64,000 nucleotides of DNA from the NCBI GenBank assembly GCA_024742485.1, contig JANSYK010000002.1, positions 682,001 through 746,000 on the forward strand, written 5' to 3'. The notes below the pieces were generated by a model. It did no database searches, was not told the DNA's origin, and worked only from the letters and a program-made list of their open reading frames with translations. Numbering within the stretch: the first letter of the stretch is position 1; each line of letters opens with the position of its first letter. The position numbers and the translations under genes are program-made. Source of the DNA: Alphaproteobacteria bacterium (GTDB lineage: Bacteria > Pseudomonadota > Alphaproteobacteria > Rhizobiales > Rhizobiaceae). Shown here piece by piece: positions 16,355 through 25,900 of this stretch.

Positions 16355-17217
16355 GCGGCATTATCGCGGGCTATCTTCCTCTTTTCGATCTGTATCTGAT
16401 CCATGTCGGTCTGGCCTTCAGCCAGTATATTGTGCTGCGTGCCGGGGTCTTTTCTCTGGCGACTGCGGCATTTGCGGGCATCGGTGCCTATACCGCGGGC
16501 ATCTTTGCGGTCAATCTTGGCCTGCATCCTGCAATCGGATTGCTTGCCGGGACACTGACCGGTATGGGGGCGGCGATTTTCCTGTCCATACCGCTGGCGC
16601 GTTTGCGAGGCGTTTATCAGGCCATCGCAACGGTTGCGTTCATTCAAATCTGTCTGTCCCTGAATGTCTATTCCGAAAGTCTGACGGGTGGCGCCATGGG
16701 GCTCAACAACATACCCAAAACCGTCGGCACCGGGACGTTGTTCGTCTTCGCTGCGTTGGCCACCTATATGATCTGGGCCATCGAGCGTGGTCGGCTTGGG
16801 CGCGCCTTCAACGCCATCCGTCAGGACGAAGCGGTTGCGGCCTCCTTGGGTATTTCGATCACGCGTCACCAGATGCTGGCCTTTGCGATCTCGGGCGCGC
16901 TTGCTGGCCTGTTTGGTGGGTTGGAAGCCTATCACGCCTATGCGCTCGACCCGAACCAGTTCGGCTTCCATCTGCTGATCACGATCCTCAGCTATGTCAT
17001 TCTGGGTGGCCGGAACACGGTTCTTGGCCCCCTGGTCGGCTGTGCAATTTTGATCATTCTGCCCGAACTTGCGCGTCCCCTGGCCGAAAACCGCATGGTC
17101 ATATACGGCGTGATGCTGATTGTCGTGATCAACTACGTCCCCAAGGGTATCGTGGATACCGCGCTGGATGCGATCCGGGCGCGACGTCTGAAGATGCGCG
17201 AGGAGACAGTGTCTTGA
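16351..17217 (+). CDS. ABC importer permease, LivM type
   Basis: A 288-residue permease with the LivM pattern: ALATAAFAGIGAYTAG-like segment (SLATAAFAGIGAYTAG), then LRGVYQAIATVAF, and the cytoplasmic coupling loop GRAFNAIRQDEAVAASLGI. The C-terminal helices contain LGGRNTVLGPLVG. It starts with an ATGA overlap on the LivH-type gene and ends overlapping the TTG of the first ATPase, so translation is coupled throughout. It pairs with the LivH-type subunit to form the membrane channel. Confidence 0.9.
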   Translation: MSGIIAGYLPLFDLYLIHVGLAFSQYIVLRAGVFSLATAAFAGIGAYTAGIFAVNLGLHPAIGLLAGTLTGMGAAIFLSIPLARLRGVYQAIATVAFIQICLSLNVYSESLTGGAMGLNNIPKTVGTGTLFVFAALATYMIWAIERGRLGRAFNAIRQDEAVAASLGISITRHQMLAFAISGALAGLFGGLEAYHAYALDPNQFGFHLLITILSYVILGGRNTVLGPLVGCAILIILPELARPLAENRMVIYGVMLIVVINYVPKGIVDTALDAIRARRLKMREETVS

Positions 17218-17981
17218 GCACGTTGAAACTGACCAATCTGTCCAAGCGGTTCGGTGGCGTCGTGGCCTCGGAAGACGTCAATATCGAGGTGCCTGCGGGA
17301 AAGGTGATTGGGCTGATCGGACCAAATGGCGCAGGCAAGACGACGATCGTGAACATGATCACCGGCTTGCTCCCCGTCACAAGTGGCACCATCCATGTGG
17401 GCAACGCTGACATCACCCATGCCCCGGCTCACGAGATTTGTCGGGCCGGGCTGGCGCGGACATTCCAGAACATCCGCCTTCTGGGCGAAGCGACCGTGCT
17501 GGAAAACGTGATGATCGGTTTTCATCGCCACGAGACCTCATCGACCTTTGCTGCCCTGCTTGGATTGCCGGAAGCAGGTCGTGAAACTGCCACCTTGAAA
17601 GAAAGGGCTTTCAGCCTCCTTGGGGAATTCGACCTGCAGGCATTTGCCGACTACCCGGCCAGCGGCCTGTCCTATGGACATCAACGCAAGGTCGAAATGG
17701 CGCGCGCCATGGCCTCGGAGCCGGATTTTGTGCTGCTGGACGAGCCGATTGCCGGCATGAACGATGTGGAAAGCAACGCGCTGGCGGAGATCTTCATGGG
17801 CCTTGCCAGTTCCGGCAAGGGCGTGCTGCTGATTGAACACAATGTACGCTTTGTCGCCAAGCTGTGTTCCTACATATACGTGCTCGACGGAGGAAAGCTG
17901 ATCTCCGAAGGCACATCCGATCACGTTCTCAATGATCCCGAGGTGATCTCGGCCTATCTCGGGGATGCGCATCATGCTTGA
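17214..17981 (+). CDS. ABC importer ATPase, LivG type
   Basis: A 255-residue ATPase from a TTG at 17214, with AGGAG eight nt upstream. Walker A is GPNGAGKTT and a LARTFQNIRLL Q-loop follows. The signature is the LivG-like variant LSYGHQRKVEMARAM, Walker B is VLLDEPIAGMN, and the H-loop is LLIEHNVRFV. It hydrolyses ATP on the cytoplasmic face and pairs with the second ATPase. The end overlaps the LivF-type gene. Confidence 0.92.
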   Translation: MSTLKLTNLSKRFGGVVASEDVNIEVPAGKVIGLIGPNGAGKTTIVNMITGLLPVTSGTIHVGNADITHAPAHEICRAGLARTFQNIRLLGEATVLENVMIGFHRHETSSTFAALLGLPEAGRETATLKERAFSLLGEFDLQAFADYPASGLSYGHQRKVEMARAMASEPDFVLLDEPIAGMNDVESNALAEIFMGLASSGKGVLLIEHNVRFVAKLCSYIYVLDGGKLISEGTSDHVLNDPEVISAYLGDAHHA

Positions 17982-18678
17982 GGTCCGCGATCTGAAGGTC
18001 AGCTATTCCGGGATTCAGGCCTTGCGCGGCGTGTCCATGAACGTTTCCAGCGGAGAGACGGTGGCCCTCATCGGTCCCAATGGTGCCGGCAAGTCCAGCC
18101 TGCTGAACACAATATCCGGAATAGTGCGGCCTGAATCCGGTTCGGTGATGTTCGAGGCCGGCGACATTACTGGCGCGCGCGCCTGGGTCGTAACGAAGGC
18201 GGGTGTCTTGCAGGTGCCCGAGGGCCGCAAGGTGTTCGGCGAGATGACGGTGCTGGAAAACCTGCAGGTCGGAGAAACTGCTCTGCATGGCCGCGCGCCG
18301 ACATACCGCCTTCAGGATGTTTTCGACGTATTTCCCATTCTGCAAGAACGTCGCGAACAGCGCGCGGGCTCTTTGTCTGGCGGACAACAACAAATGCTGG
18401 TCATTGCGCGCGCGCTGATGGGGGGACCACGGCTACTGCTGTTGGACGAACCCAGTCTCGGCCTTGCACCCGTCATCATCAGCCAGGTGTTCGACGCGCT
18501 GGCCGAACTGAAGGCGCAGGGACTGACCATTCTTCTGGTGGAACAAAACGCACATTTGGCCCTGACAGCATCCGACCGGGCCTATGTCATCGAACAGGGT
18601 CGGATCATGAAAAGCGGGGCCAGTATGGACCTTGCAAAGGATCCCGAGGTGACAGCGCTTTACCTTGGGCAGGAATAA
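17974..18678 (+). CDS. ABC importer ATPase, LivF type
   Basis: A 234-residue ATPase. Walker A is GPNGAGKSS. The short LivF-like Q-loop region VPEGRKVFGEMTVLENL follows, the signature is LSGGQQQMLVIARAL, Walker B is LLLDEPSLGLAP, and the H-loop is VEQNAHLAL. The MLEVRDLKV N-terminus is the family standard, so I start at the ATG at 17974; the in-frame ATG at 17965 would add three residues. The stop is 24 bp before the binding-protein start. Confidence 0.92.
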   Translation: MLEVRDLKVSYSGIQALRGVSMNVSSGETVALIGPNGAGKSSLLNTISGIVRPESGSVMFEAGDITGARAWVVTKAGVLQVPEGRKVFGEMTVLENLQVGETALHGRAPTYRLQDVFDVFPILQERREQRAGSLSGGQQQMLVIARALMGGPRLLLLDEPSLGLAPVIISQVFDALAELKAQGLTILLVEQNAHLALTASDRAYVIEQGRIMKSGASMDLAKDPEVTALYLGQE

Positions 18679-18702
18679 TTGAATCAAAAAGGAGGACTAG
18701 AC

Positions 18703-19812
18703 ATGAAACATTTCAAATATCTCGCTGCAGCCTCGGCGATCGCGCTGGCGGTTCCGGCGCTGGCCGATGATGTCAAGGTTGGCGTCGTGGTGTCCACCAC
18801 GTCGACCTACGCTTTCGTCGGTGAGCCGTTGGTGAATGGCATGAAGCTGGCCGCCGATGAAATATCGGCCGCCGACAATTGGGGCGGGCATAATGTCGAG
18901 ATCATCTATCAGGACAACCGCTCGGACAAGCAGGAGGCCATTGCGCTGATCACCCGCATGGCCCAATCCGAAAATGCCGATATCGTGGTCGGCCCGATTG
19001 CCACGTCTGAAGCCATGGCAACCGGTCCCGTGGCTGTCGATCTGAAGATCCCCATGTTCACCACCGCAACGTCCCCGGCAGTGCTCGAGGCAGGACCCTA
19101 CATCTTCAAGTCGACAGAAACCGCCGACGCTTACATGGCGCCTGTGGGTGAGCATATCGTCAGCCTCAAGCCTTCCAACTGCTTTCTCGTCTCGATCCGT
19201 GACAATGAAGGCTATATCCGCCAGCGCAATGTCATCCGTGATATTCTGACGGGTGCCGGTGTCGAGATTGTCGGCGATGAGAGCATTCTGGCAGCGGACA
19301 CGGATTTTACCGCGCTGTCGACCAAGATCGTGTCGAACGAACCTGATTGTCTGTTCGTGACGGCCCCGCCGGAGCAAGCCGCCAATATCATCATTCAGGC
19401 CCGTCAGGCCGGGCTTGATGGTGATACGATCCTGGCGGGAGATTCGGGCGCTGGATCGCAAAAACTGATCGACGCAGGTGGTTCCGCAGTGGATGGCATT
19501 CTGTTCCCGGCCAGTTTCGTTGCATCCGCATCGGATAGCTCCAAGGCTTTTTCGGAAGCCTATGAGGCTGAGTTTGGCAAAGCGCCCGATTTGTGGGCGG
19601 CAACCGGCTACACGATGATGAACACCGTTGCAAATGCCATCCGCAACGCCGGTGACGATGTGAATCGGGAAAGCCTGCGTGAAGCCATGGCGGCCACCAA
19701 GGACCTTCCGGTCGTGATGGGCCAGGGCATGCTCAGCTTTGACGAAAACCGTATCCCGTCCATGGGTGGCATTGTCATGAAGCTGGAAGACGGAAAGTGG
19801 GTCAAACCGTAA
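18703..19812 (+). CDS. ABC importer periplasmic substrate-binding protein (LivJ/K-like)
   Basis: A 369-residue secreted protein. The ATG at 18703 follows AAAGGAGG at ideal spacing, and a Sec signal peptide runs from MKHFKYLAAASAIALAVPALA to the cleavage site before DD. The mature part is a periplasmic-binding-protein type I fold: VGVVVSTTSTYAFVGEPLVNGMKLA, a VGPIATSEAMA hinge region, and WAATGYTMMNTVANAI near the end. Members bind amino acids, amides or aromatic acids. An intrinsic terminator follows 20 bp downstream, so this is the last gene of the operon. Confidence 0.92.
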   Translation: MKHFKYLAAASAIALAVPALADDVKVGVVVSTTSTYAFVGEPLVNGMKLAADEISAADNWGGHNVEIIYQDNRSDKQEAIALITRMAQSENADIVVGPIATSEAMATGPVAVDLKIPMFTTATSPAVLEAGPYIFKSTETADAYMAPVGEHIVSLKPSNCFLVSIRDNEGYIRQRNVIRDILTGAGVEIVGDESILAADTDFTALSTKIVSNEPDCLFVTAPPEQAANIIIQARQAGLDGDTILAGDSGAGSQKLIDAGGSAVDGILFPASFVASASDSSKAFSEAYEAEFGKAPDLWAATGYTMMNTVANAIRNAGDDVNRESLREAMAATKDLPVVMGQGMLSFDENRIPSMGGIVMKLEDGKWVKP

Positions 19813-19832
19813 CGAACCCGAGGCAAGACAGG

Positions 19833-19868
19833 ACGCATCGCTGCCGGACCCGGTGGCGATGCGTTTTC
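19833..19868 (+). terminator. Intrinsic terminator of the ABC importer operon
   Basis: A perfect 9-bp stem, ACGCATCGC (19833-19841) with GCGATGCGT (19856-19864). It encloses an inner CCGG-AC-CCGG stem and is followed by TTTT. It lies 20 bp after the binding-protein stop and before the convergent argB gene. Confidence 0.82.
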
Positions 19869-20062
19869 ATGAGAAAGCCGGGTGGGGATCTCTTCGCAAG
19901 TTGGCCACTCTGTGTTCCGCGACGCAATTGTTGTCGTGCTGACATATTGCCTGCCGGGAAGCACTTCCGGCGATCGCCATCGCATTGCAATGCGCGACGA
20001 GAAATACGCGACAAACTTCCTCGCCAGCATCGAGCGCATTGTCGTCAGGCTGTGGCCACAGT

Positions 20063-20974
20063 CTAATGAACGATCAGCGTACCGGCGCCATGTTGCGTGA
20101 AGATCTCCAGCAGCACCGCGTGGGCAGTCTTGCCGTTCAGGATCACGACGCCCTCCACACCGGATTCGATCGCGCTGATGCACGTTTCGACCTTGGGGAT
20201 CATGCCGCCCGATATCGTGCCGTCTTCCATCAGTGACCGTGCCTCGGCGACCGTCAGTTTCTTGATCAGATTGCCTTGTTTATCGAGAACACCGGGCACG
20301 TCTGTCAGAAACAGCAGTCGCGTGGCGGAGAGCGCACCGGCAATTGCACCGGCAAATGTGTCGGCATTGATATTGTAGGTGTGTCCATCCCGGCCCGGGG
20401 CCACCGGCGCGATTACCGGGATCATTTCCGATTTGGCCAGCAGATCGATCAGTGTCCGGTCAACCTCGACAATATCGCCGACAAAGCCGAGATCCAGAAT
20501 ACGCTCGATGTTGGAACCGGCATCGACAACCGTCTTTTTCGCCTTTTCGGCGAACACCATGTTGCCGTCCTTGCCGCACAGGCCGATCGCCCACTCTCCC
20601 TCGGCATTGATCATCGCGACGATTTCCTTGTTGATCGATCCGGCCAGCACCATTTCAACAATCTCAACCGTCTTTTCATCGGTCACCCGAAGGCCGCCCT
20701 CGAATTTCGATTCGATGCCCATCTGCGAGAGCATGGCGCCGATTTGCGGGCCGCCGCCATGCACCACGATCGGGTTTACACCCGACTGCTTGAGCAGGGC
20801 GATGTCACGGGCGAAGGCCTGGCCCAGTTCCGGATCGCCCATGGCGTGGCCGCCATATTTGACGACGATCGTGCGGTTTTCGTAACGCTGCATGTAGGGC
20901 AGCGCTTCGGACAGAAGTTTGGCCTGAATTTCGCTCTTTTCAAGCGTGCCGGGATCGGGGCTGGACATGGTCAT
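20063..20974 (-). CDS. argB: N-acetylglutamate kinase
   Basis: About 303 residues. It phosphorylates N-acetyl-L-glutamate with ATP in the second step of arginine biosynthesis in the cytoplasm. Family marks are the N-terminal [10 protein letters not shown], the [12 protein letters not shown] glycine-rich loop, VNADTFAG-like [14 protein letters not shown], and LTDVPGVLD near the C-terminal domain. The C-terminus (GAGTLIVH) is typical. The frame is open further upstream, but the family N-terminus fits ATG 20974 or 20968; SD signals do not decide between them. It lies downstream of engB in the usual Hyphomicrobiales order, here separated by msrB and pcs. Confidence 0.94.
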   Translation of the reverse strand: MTMSSPDPGTLEKSEIQAKLLSEALPYMQRYENRTIVVKYGGHAMGDPELGQAFARDIALLKQSGVNPIVVHGGGPQIGAMLSQMGIESKFEGGLRVTDEKTVEIVEMVLAGSINKEIVAMINAEGEWAIGLCGKDGNMVFAEKAKKTVVDAGSNIERILDLGFVGDIVEVDRTLIDLLAKSEMIPVIAPVAPGRDGHTYNINADTFAGAIAGALSATRLLFLTDVPGVLDKQGNLIKKLTVAEARSLMEDGTISGGMIPKVETCISAIESGVEGVVILNGKTAHAVLLEIFTQHGAGTLIVH

Positions 20975-21136
20975 ATTCCGAAGGAGATCTGATTTGTCGC
21001 CTTGTAGCGGGTCTGACGGAACAGGGCAATTGCCCTGCGACGATCGCACGGACACCGATCCTCGCGAAAAGTTCATGGGCGCGTCAACGAAGCAATCGCT
21101 ATATTGAGGTCGAACAGAAGCGAAGGAATAACTGTC

Positions 21137-21628
21137 ATGAACCGTCGTGCATTTTTGCTGTCTGGTGCCGGCCTTGCAGCTCTTGGCGCCATTTACACCT
21201 TGAGACCGGGAGCTTCATCTGCCGAGGCCGGTGAATTCGAGGTGACCTACACGGAAGAACAATGGCGCCAGATGCTGACACCGGATCAATACGCCGTGCT
21301 TCGTGAGGAAGCGACGGAGCGTCCATACACGAGCCCGCTGCTCGATGAAAAGCGGACGGGCGACTATCATTGCGCCGGTTGTGACCTGCCGCTCTACGCC
21401 TCCGAAACGAAATTCGACAGCCGCACGGGCTGGCCGAGTTTCTACCAGGCACTGGACGATGCCGTGGGGACCCGCCGGGATTTCAAGCTCATCGTGCCGC
21501 GCACCGAGGTCCATTGCCGCCGCTGTGGCGGCCATCTGGGACATGTCTTCAATGACGGTCCGCCGCCGACCGGTCTGCGCCACTGCATAAACGGTGTGGC
21601 AATGACCTTCCATGAACGCACGGCCTGA
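21137..21628 (+). CDS. msrB: Peptide-methionine (R)-S-oxide reductase with Tat-type signal
   Basis: A 163-residue MsrB reducing the R-sulfoxide of methionine in oxidised proteins. The zinc-binding pairs are CAGC ([13 protein letters not shown]) and CRRC ([18 protein letters not shown]). The catalytic cysteine is in [11 protein letters not shown]. The first residues, [10 protein letters not shown] followed by a hydrophobic stretch, resemble a twin-arginine signal, so the enzyme probably protects envelope proteins. The ATG at 21137 has AAGGA upstream. It is transcribed opposite to argB and convergent with pcs. Confidence 0.92.
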   Translation: MNRRAFLLSGAGLAALGAIYTLRPGASSAEAGEFEVTYTEEQWRQMLTPDQYAVLREEATERPYTSPLLDEKRTGDYHCAGCDLPLYASETKFDSRTGWPSFYQALDDAVGTRRDFKLIVPRTEVHCRRCGGHLGHVFNDGPPPTGLRHCINGVAMTFHERTA

Positions 21629-21730
21629 CCCCAGATCGTTTTACGTTTTGTCAGAAACATCAAAACGGTGTCGGCTGCTCATCTGTTGGTGCATTCAGCT
21701 TTTACCGAATCCGCCGAAACCTGGATGGCG

Positions 21731-22480
21731 CTAGCCACTCTCTTCTTCGGGCGGCTTTGGCCTGAATGTCCGCCACAGGGACAGGGCGGCAAAATAGACC
21801 GTTGAAAGAACCCATAACCAGAAGAACACCGGCGAAGCTTCATGTGCATTTTCGGTGTCCGGCGGGATCAGCACGAGGCGAAGGGTTGTCGCTGCCCACA
21901 AAACGGTCATTGGAATGGTCACGCCACGCCAGTCGTTAACGCGGAAAGGGTGAACGAATTTCACCGGAATGAATGTCAGCACTCCGCAGATGGCGAGCAC
22001 GATGAGATTGGTCCACGGGCCTGTTTCGAGAATGTGGAAATAGAGAACCGGAACATTCCAAAGGGCTGGAAATCCCGAAAAATAGTAATCCGAGGTTTTC
22101 ATGCCCGTATTGGCAAATGTGTAGCAGGACACTGCCATGATGGCGGCGGCGGTCACTGTCGCCCAGCCATCTGGAACGAAGCCGAACCAGTAGACCATCA
22201 TCGCCGGAACCGCGACGTAGTTGAAATAGTCGATTACATTGTCGAGGGTCGTGCCATCCATCTGCGGCGTGATTTCACGCACCCTGACCTTGCGTGCGAG
22301 CGTGCCGTCTATTCCGTCAACAAAAAGCGCGAGGCCAAGCCACAAAAAGACGGCCGTCTTGTCGTTTTCCAAAATCGCGACAAAAGCAAGAAATCCGAGC
22401 ACGATGCCTGAGGCAGTGAAGGCATGAACAGCCCACGCCATGGCAACCTGCTGCGGTTCATGCTTGTCCTTGTCGCTCAT
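21731..22480 (-). CDS. pcs: Phosphatidylcholine synthase
   Basis: A 249-residue membrane enzyme of the CDP-alcohol phosphatidyltransferase family, condensing CDP-diacylglycerol with choline to make phosphatidylcholine. The signature D-G-x2-A-R-x8-G-x3-D-x3-D is present as DGTLARKVRVREITPQMDGTTLDNVIDY, here with an extra preceding VDGID (see roughly residues 50-85). About eight hydrophobic helices are visible. The ATG at 22480 gives the conserved start with a short hydrophilic leader; the frame is open further upstream. This one-step route is characteristic of rhizobia and relatives, supporting the taxonomic placement. It lies just downstream of engB. Confidence 0.9.
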   Translation of the reverse strand: MSDKDKHEPQQVAMAWAVHAFTASGIVLGFLAFVAILENDKTAVFLWLGLALFVDGIDGTLARKVRVREITPQMDGTTLDNVIDYFNYVAVPAMMVYWFGFVPDGWATVTAAAIMAVSCYTFANTGMKTSDYYFSGFPALWNVPVLYFHILETGPWTNLIVLAICGVLTFIPVKFVHPFRVNDWRGVTIPMTVLWAATTLRLVLIPPDTENAHEASPVFFWLWVLSTVYFAALSLWRTFRPKPPEEESG

Positions 22481-22523
22481 CCGTCGCCCACCGCCAATTG
22501 CTCCTGTCCACGCTGTTCGCCTG

Positions 22524-23162
22524 TCAACTGCGAATGGCAGTAAGGATGGCATCGCGCAGATCGTCAAGTCCTGCCGCCTTTTCCGACGAAGTCGACAGGA
22601 TACCGGGGAAGGCTGCGGGGCGTTTGCTGATCGCCGTGCTGGTACGCTCGACCAGCTTCGGCACGCCGGCTGCCTTGATCTTGTCGATTTTCGTCAGGAC
22701 GATCTGATAAGAGACGGCGGCTTGATCGAGCAGCTTCAGGACATCTTCATCGTTGGGTTTGATGCCGTGACGGGCATCGATGAGCACATAAACGCGCTTC
22801 AGGGTTGCCCGGCCACGCAGATAATCGAACACCAGCCGTGTCCACTGGTCCACCTGTTCCTTGGGCGCTTTGGCATAGCCATAGCCCGGCATGTCGACCA
22901 GCGCCATCGGTGGCAGGTCACCCTCCTGGCCCGAATAGCCGTCCGGCACAAAATAATTAAGCTCCTGGGTTCTGCCGGGCGTGTTGGACGTGCGCGCCAG
23001 TCCCTTCTGGCGCACCAGAGCATTGATCAGGGAAGACTTGCCGACATTGGATCGCCCGGCAAAGGCAATCTCCGGCGGCCCCTCGGGCGGCAGGAACGTC
23101 ATCGCCGGAACGCCGCGGATGAAGGTCCAGGGTCTCGCAAAGATCGTTGGTTCTGCGGTCAT
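22524..23162 (-). CDS. engB: Ribosome biogenesis GTP-binding protein EngB (YihA/YsxC)
   Basis: A 212-residue GTPase. G1 is [16 protein letters not shown]2/switch I is [15 protein letters not shown]3 is [12 protein letters not shown]4 is LTKIDKI, and a G5-like serine region follows. This arrangement is specific to the EngB family, which assists 50S subunit assembly. It lies 19 bp downstream of yidC in the same direction, part of the rpmH-rnpA-yidC-engB block. Confidence 0.95.
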   Translation of the reverse strand: MTAEPTIFARPWTFIRGVPAMTFLPPEGPPEIAFAGRSNVGKSSLINALVRQKGLARTSNTPGRTQELNYFVPDGYSGQEGDLPPMALVDMPGYGYAKAPKEQVDQWTRLVFDYLRGRATLKRVYVLIDARHGIKPNDEDVLKLLDQAAVSYQIVLTKIDKIKAAGVPKLVERTSTAISKRPAAFPGILSTSSEKAAGLDDLRDAILTAIRS

Positions 23163-23181
23163 GTCGATCCCGCCGGCGGTG

Positions 23182-25032
23182 CTATTCCGCCGGCTTCGGT
23201 TTCTTCTTGAACATGCCGATAAGATTGTCCCACAACTCGATCTTCACGCCCTGCCGCTTCATGATAACGCCCTGCTGGAGGATCGACAGCGTGTTGTTCC
23301 AGGCCCAGTAGATCACCAGACCGGCCGGGAAGGTCGCCAGCATGAAGGTGAAGATCACCGGCATCCAGGTAAAGATCATGGCCTGTGTGGGATCGGGTGG
23401 CGTCGGGTTCATGCGCATCTGCAGGAACATCGTGATGCCCATGATGAGCGGCCATATTCCGATCATCAGGAAGGTCGGCGGATCAAAGGGGATCAGTCCG
23501 AACAGGTTGAAGATGGTGGTTGGATCGGGCGCCGACAGATCCTGGATCCATCCGAAAAACGGCGCATGGCGCATTTCGATCGTGATATACAGGACCTTGT
23601 AGAGAGCGAAAAAGACCGGGATCTGCAGCAGCACTGGCCAGCAACCGGCGATCGGATTGATCTTCTCTTCCTTGTAGAGCTTCATCATCGCCTGCTGCTG
23701 GGCCTGACGATCATCGCCATATTTGGCCTTGATCTCCTCCATCTTCGGCTGGACTTTTTTCATGTTGGCCATGGAAACGTAGGATTTGTTGGCCAGCGGA
23801 AAGAAGAACAGCTTGATGATCACCGTGGTGATCAGGATGGCAACGCCGAAATTTCCGATGAGCTTGAAGAAATAGTCGAGCACGTAGAACATGGGTTTGG
23901 TGATGAAATAGAACCAGCCCCAGTCGATCATCAACTCGAAGCGCTCGATATTGTAGGTCTCTTCGTAGGAGTCGATGATCGGCACTTCCTTGGCGCCGGC
24001 GAACAGGTGTTTTTCCACCGTCTGCGATTGTCCGGGCTGAATGGTGATCGGATCGCTCAGGAAGTCCGTCTGGTAGCGAGGGCGGCCATCATCGAAATAG
24101 GAGAATCGCGCCTGGAAGGGTTGCACCTGCGACGGTATCAGAGCGGTCGCCCAATATTTGTCCGTGATGCCCATCCAGCCCTTGCTGACCTTTGCCGGCG
24201 TGATGGTGCGGTCTTCCTCGACGTCGTCATAGTCGACTTCCTGCAGCCCGTCATCGCCGATGACACCCAGCAGGCCCTCATGCAGGACGTAGATACCGGT
24301 CGTATTTGGCTTGTAGAGACGGGTGATACGGCCATAGGGCGAAAGGGATACAGCGCCGCTGGACTCATTGGTGATCGTGTCGATGATCTCGAACATGTAG
24401 CTGTCGTCGACACTGATTGTGCGCTGGAAGGTGATGTCCTTGTCATTGGTCCAGGAGAACACCACCGGTGAGGCCTGGGTCAGGGTCGGATTGCCGTCGA
24501 CCGTCCACGGTGTATCGGGACCCGGCACCGTGCCGCTGAATTCGTTTCCGGCATAACCGAACTCGGCAAAGTAGCCTTCCTGCATCGATGCGGGCGACAG
24601 GAGCTCGATGATCGGGCTCGTCGGATCGATCGTTTCGCGATAGTTCTTCAGGCTCAGATCGTCAAAACGGGTGCCGTTGAGATTGATCGACCCCGTCAGG
24701 GCGGGCGTATCGATGGCGACACGGCCGGACTGGCTGAGCGAGGCTTCCCGGCTGACGCCGCTCGATCCGCTGGCCACCGCGCCGGACCCCGGCAATCCCG
24801 TCGTTGCAGACCCGCTGCCCGATTGCGGCAGATCGGATGAGCCCGTTGTCGCTTGTGGGGTTTGCGCCGAAGTGCCGGATTGCTGGGTTTGCTGGGCGGC
24901 CTGCTGAGCCCGCAACGCTTCCTGAGCTGCCCGTTCCTGTTCCATCTTCGGGCTCAGATAAAGAAACTGCCACGCGATCAGGACCAGGACCGAAAGGGCT
25001 ATGGCCAGGATATAGTTGCGGTTCTGTTCCAT
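23182..25032 (-). CDS. yidC: Membrane protein insertase YidC
   Basis: A 616-residue insertase for inner-membrane proteins, acting alone or with SecYEG. The N-terminal membrane anchor ([19 protein letters not shown]) is followed by a long low-complexity Q/S/T/G-rich linker (about residues 40-90) and the large periplasmic beta domain. The C-terminal five-helix core is conserved: [20 protein letters not shown], the cytoplasmic coiled hairpin ([21 protein letters not shown]), and later helices ending in [16 protein letters not shown]. The C-terminal basic tail ends KKKPKPAE. It is 12 bp downstream of rnpA. Confidence 0.96.
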   Translation of the reverse strand: MEQNRNYILAIALSVLVLIAWQFLYLSPKMEQERAAQEALRAQQAAQQTQQSGTSAQTPQATTGSSDLPQSGSGSATTGLPGSGAVASGSSGVSREASLSQSGRVAIDTPALTGSINLNGTRFDDLSLKNYRETIDPTSPIIELLSPASMQEGYFAEFGYAGNEFSGTVPGPDTPWTVDGNPTLTQASPVVFSWTNDKDITFQRTISVDDSYMFEIIDTITNESSGAVSLSPYGRITRLYKPNTTGIYVLHEGLLGVIGDDGLQEVDYDDVEEDRTITPAKVSKGWMGITDKYWATALIPSQVQPFQARFSYFDDGRPRYQTDFLSDPITIQPGQSQTVEKHLFAGAKEVPIIDSYEETYNIERFELMIDWGWFYFITKPMFYVLDYFFKLIGNFGVAILITTVIIKLFFFPLANKSYVSMANMKKVQPKMEEIKAKYGDDRQAQQQAMMKLYKEEKINPIAGCWPVLLQIPVFFALYKVLYITIEMRHAPFFGWIQDLSAPDPTTIFNLFGLIPFDPPTFLMIGIWPLIMGITMFLQMRMNPTPPDPTQAMIFTWMPVIFTFMLATFPAGLVIYWAWNNTLSILQQGVIMKRQGVKIELWDNLIGMFKKKPKPAE

Positions 25033-25044
25033 TGTCTGTTCCTG

Positions 25045-25428
25045 TTATCGCGCGCTGACTGCGGTGCCGGTCTTGCCGGTCTGGCCCTGCTGGTTGATCC
25101 GCCGCGCGAGGGCCTGAGCAAGCGCGTTGAACGGCGCATGCAGCGCGTCGCGCCGTGCCACCACCACATAGTCATGTCCGGGCTTCATATCAAATCCGGC
25201 CGTAAGGCGCACGGCCTCCCGCAGGCGGCGGCGCATTCTGTTGCGTTCCACCGAATTGCCCTGGCGTTTGGTGACGGTGTAGCCGACCCGTGGTGGCTGA
25301 TCGGCAACACCGCGATCCAGAACTTCCAGCAGAAAATAGGGCCCCCGCCGCCGTTCACCACGGCGGGCGGCGAGAAACTCGGAGCGCTTTGTCAGCCGTC
25401 CGGTTGCTGGCGATGGCCTGTTCGGCAC
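25045..25428 (-). CDS. rnpA: Ribonuclease P protein component
   Basis: About 127 residues from a GTG at 25428 preceded by GAAGAAGGG. It binds the RNase P RNA and helps process tRNA 5' ends. Markers are [14 protein letters not shown] near the N-terminus, [28 protein letters not shown] (the RNR signature) and [11 protein letters not shown]. An upstream extension of the frame runs through the rpmH region and is not used, because it would overlap rpmH in another frame. It is located between rpmH and yidC. Confidence 0.93.
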   Translation of the reverse strand: MPNRPSPATGRLTKRSEFLAARRGERRRGPYFLLEVLDRGVADQPPRVGYTVTKRQGNSVERNRMRRRLREAVRLTAGFDMKPGHDYVVVARRDALHAPFNALAQALARRINQQGQTGKTGTAVSAR

Positions 25429-25465
25429 CCTTGGCCCTTCTTCACATCGTGATACGGGTTTCGGC

Positions 25466-25603
25466 TCAGGCCGACAGACGCTTGCGTCCACGGGCGCGGC
25501 GGTTTGCAAGAACCTTGCGGCCGCCCTTGGTTGCGAGGCGTGCACGGAAGCCATGGCGGCGTTTGCGCACGAGTTTGGAGGGTTGAAAGGTACGCTTTGT
25601 CAT
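25466..25603 (-). CDS. rpmH: 50S ribosomal protein L34
   Basis: A 45-residue basic protein from an ATG at 25603. It begins [19 protein letters not shown] and ends in an Arg/Lys-rich tail, exactly the L34 pattern. It is the first gene of the rpmH-rnpA-yidC-engB block. No DnaA boxes or dnaA gene are visible upstream, so this copy is not next to an evident replication origin. Confidence 0.97.
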   Translation of the reverse strand: MTKRTFQPSKLVRKRRHGFRARLATKGGRKVLANRRARGRKRLSA

Positions 25604-25900
25604 TTGTTTAAATGCCGCGGTGTGCGGCCCTTCTTTGGACTGTTGTATAACAGTTGCGTTGCGATTGACGTTCGGGGCAACGGCGCAAAATCTCACGCGC
25701 CGGACGACCAAATCCGAACGTGGGCGGCTTATACGCAGAAAGGCCCGATCAAGTCAATCGCGACACCGTACCGGATCGCATCCGGATCACCTTGAATCAC
25801 ATGCGGGTGAGAACTTCCATGTGCCCATTGTTTCGAAACCATTTGCGCGCAATTTTCGGGTTCGTAGAATTTTCCGTCCCGGCCACGCAAGGAGATTTCC

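Noticed and set aside
22981-24471. 496-codon plus-strand frame antisense to yidC and engB
   Set aside because: Both minus-strand genes are unmistakable; the frame has no homology pattern.
25604-25900. Replication origin near rpmH
   Set aside because: No DnaA-box cluster (TTATCCACA-like) or dnaA gene is visible; only a divergent intergenic region of about 300 bp.
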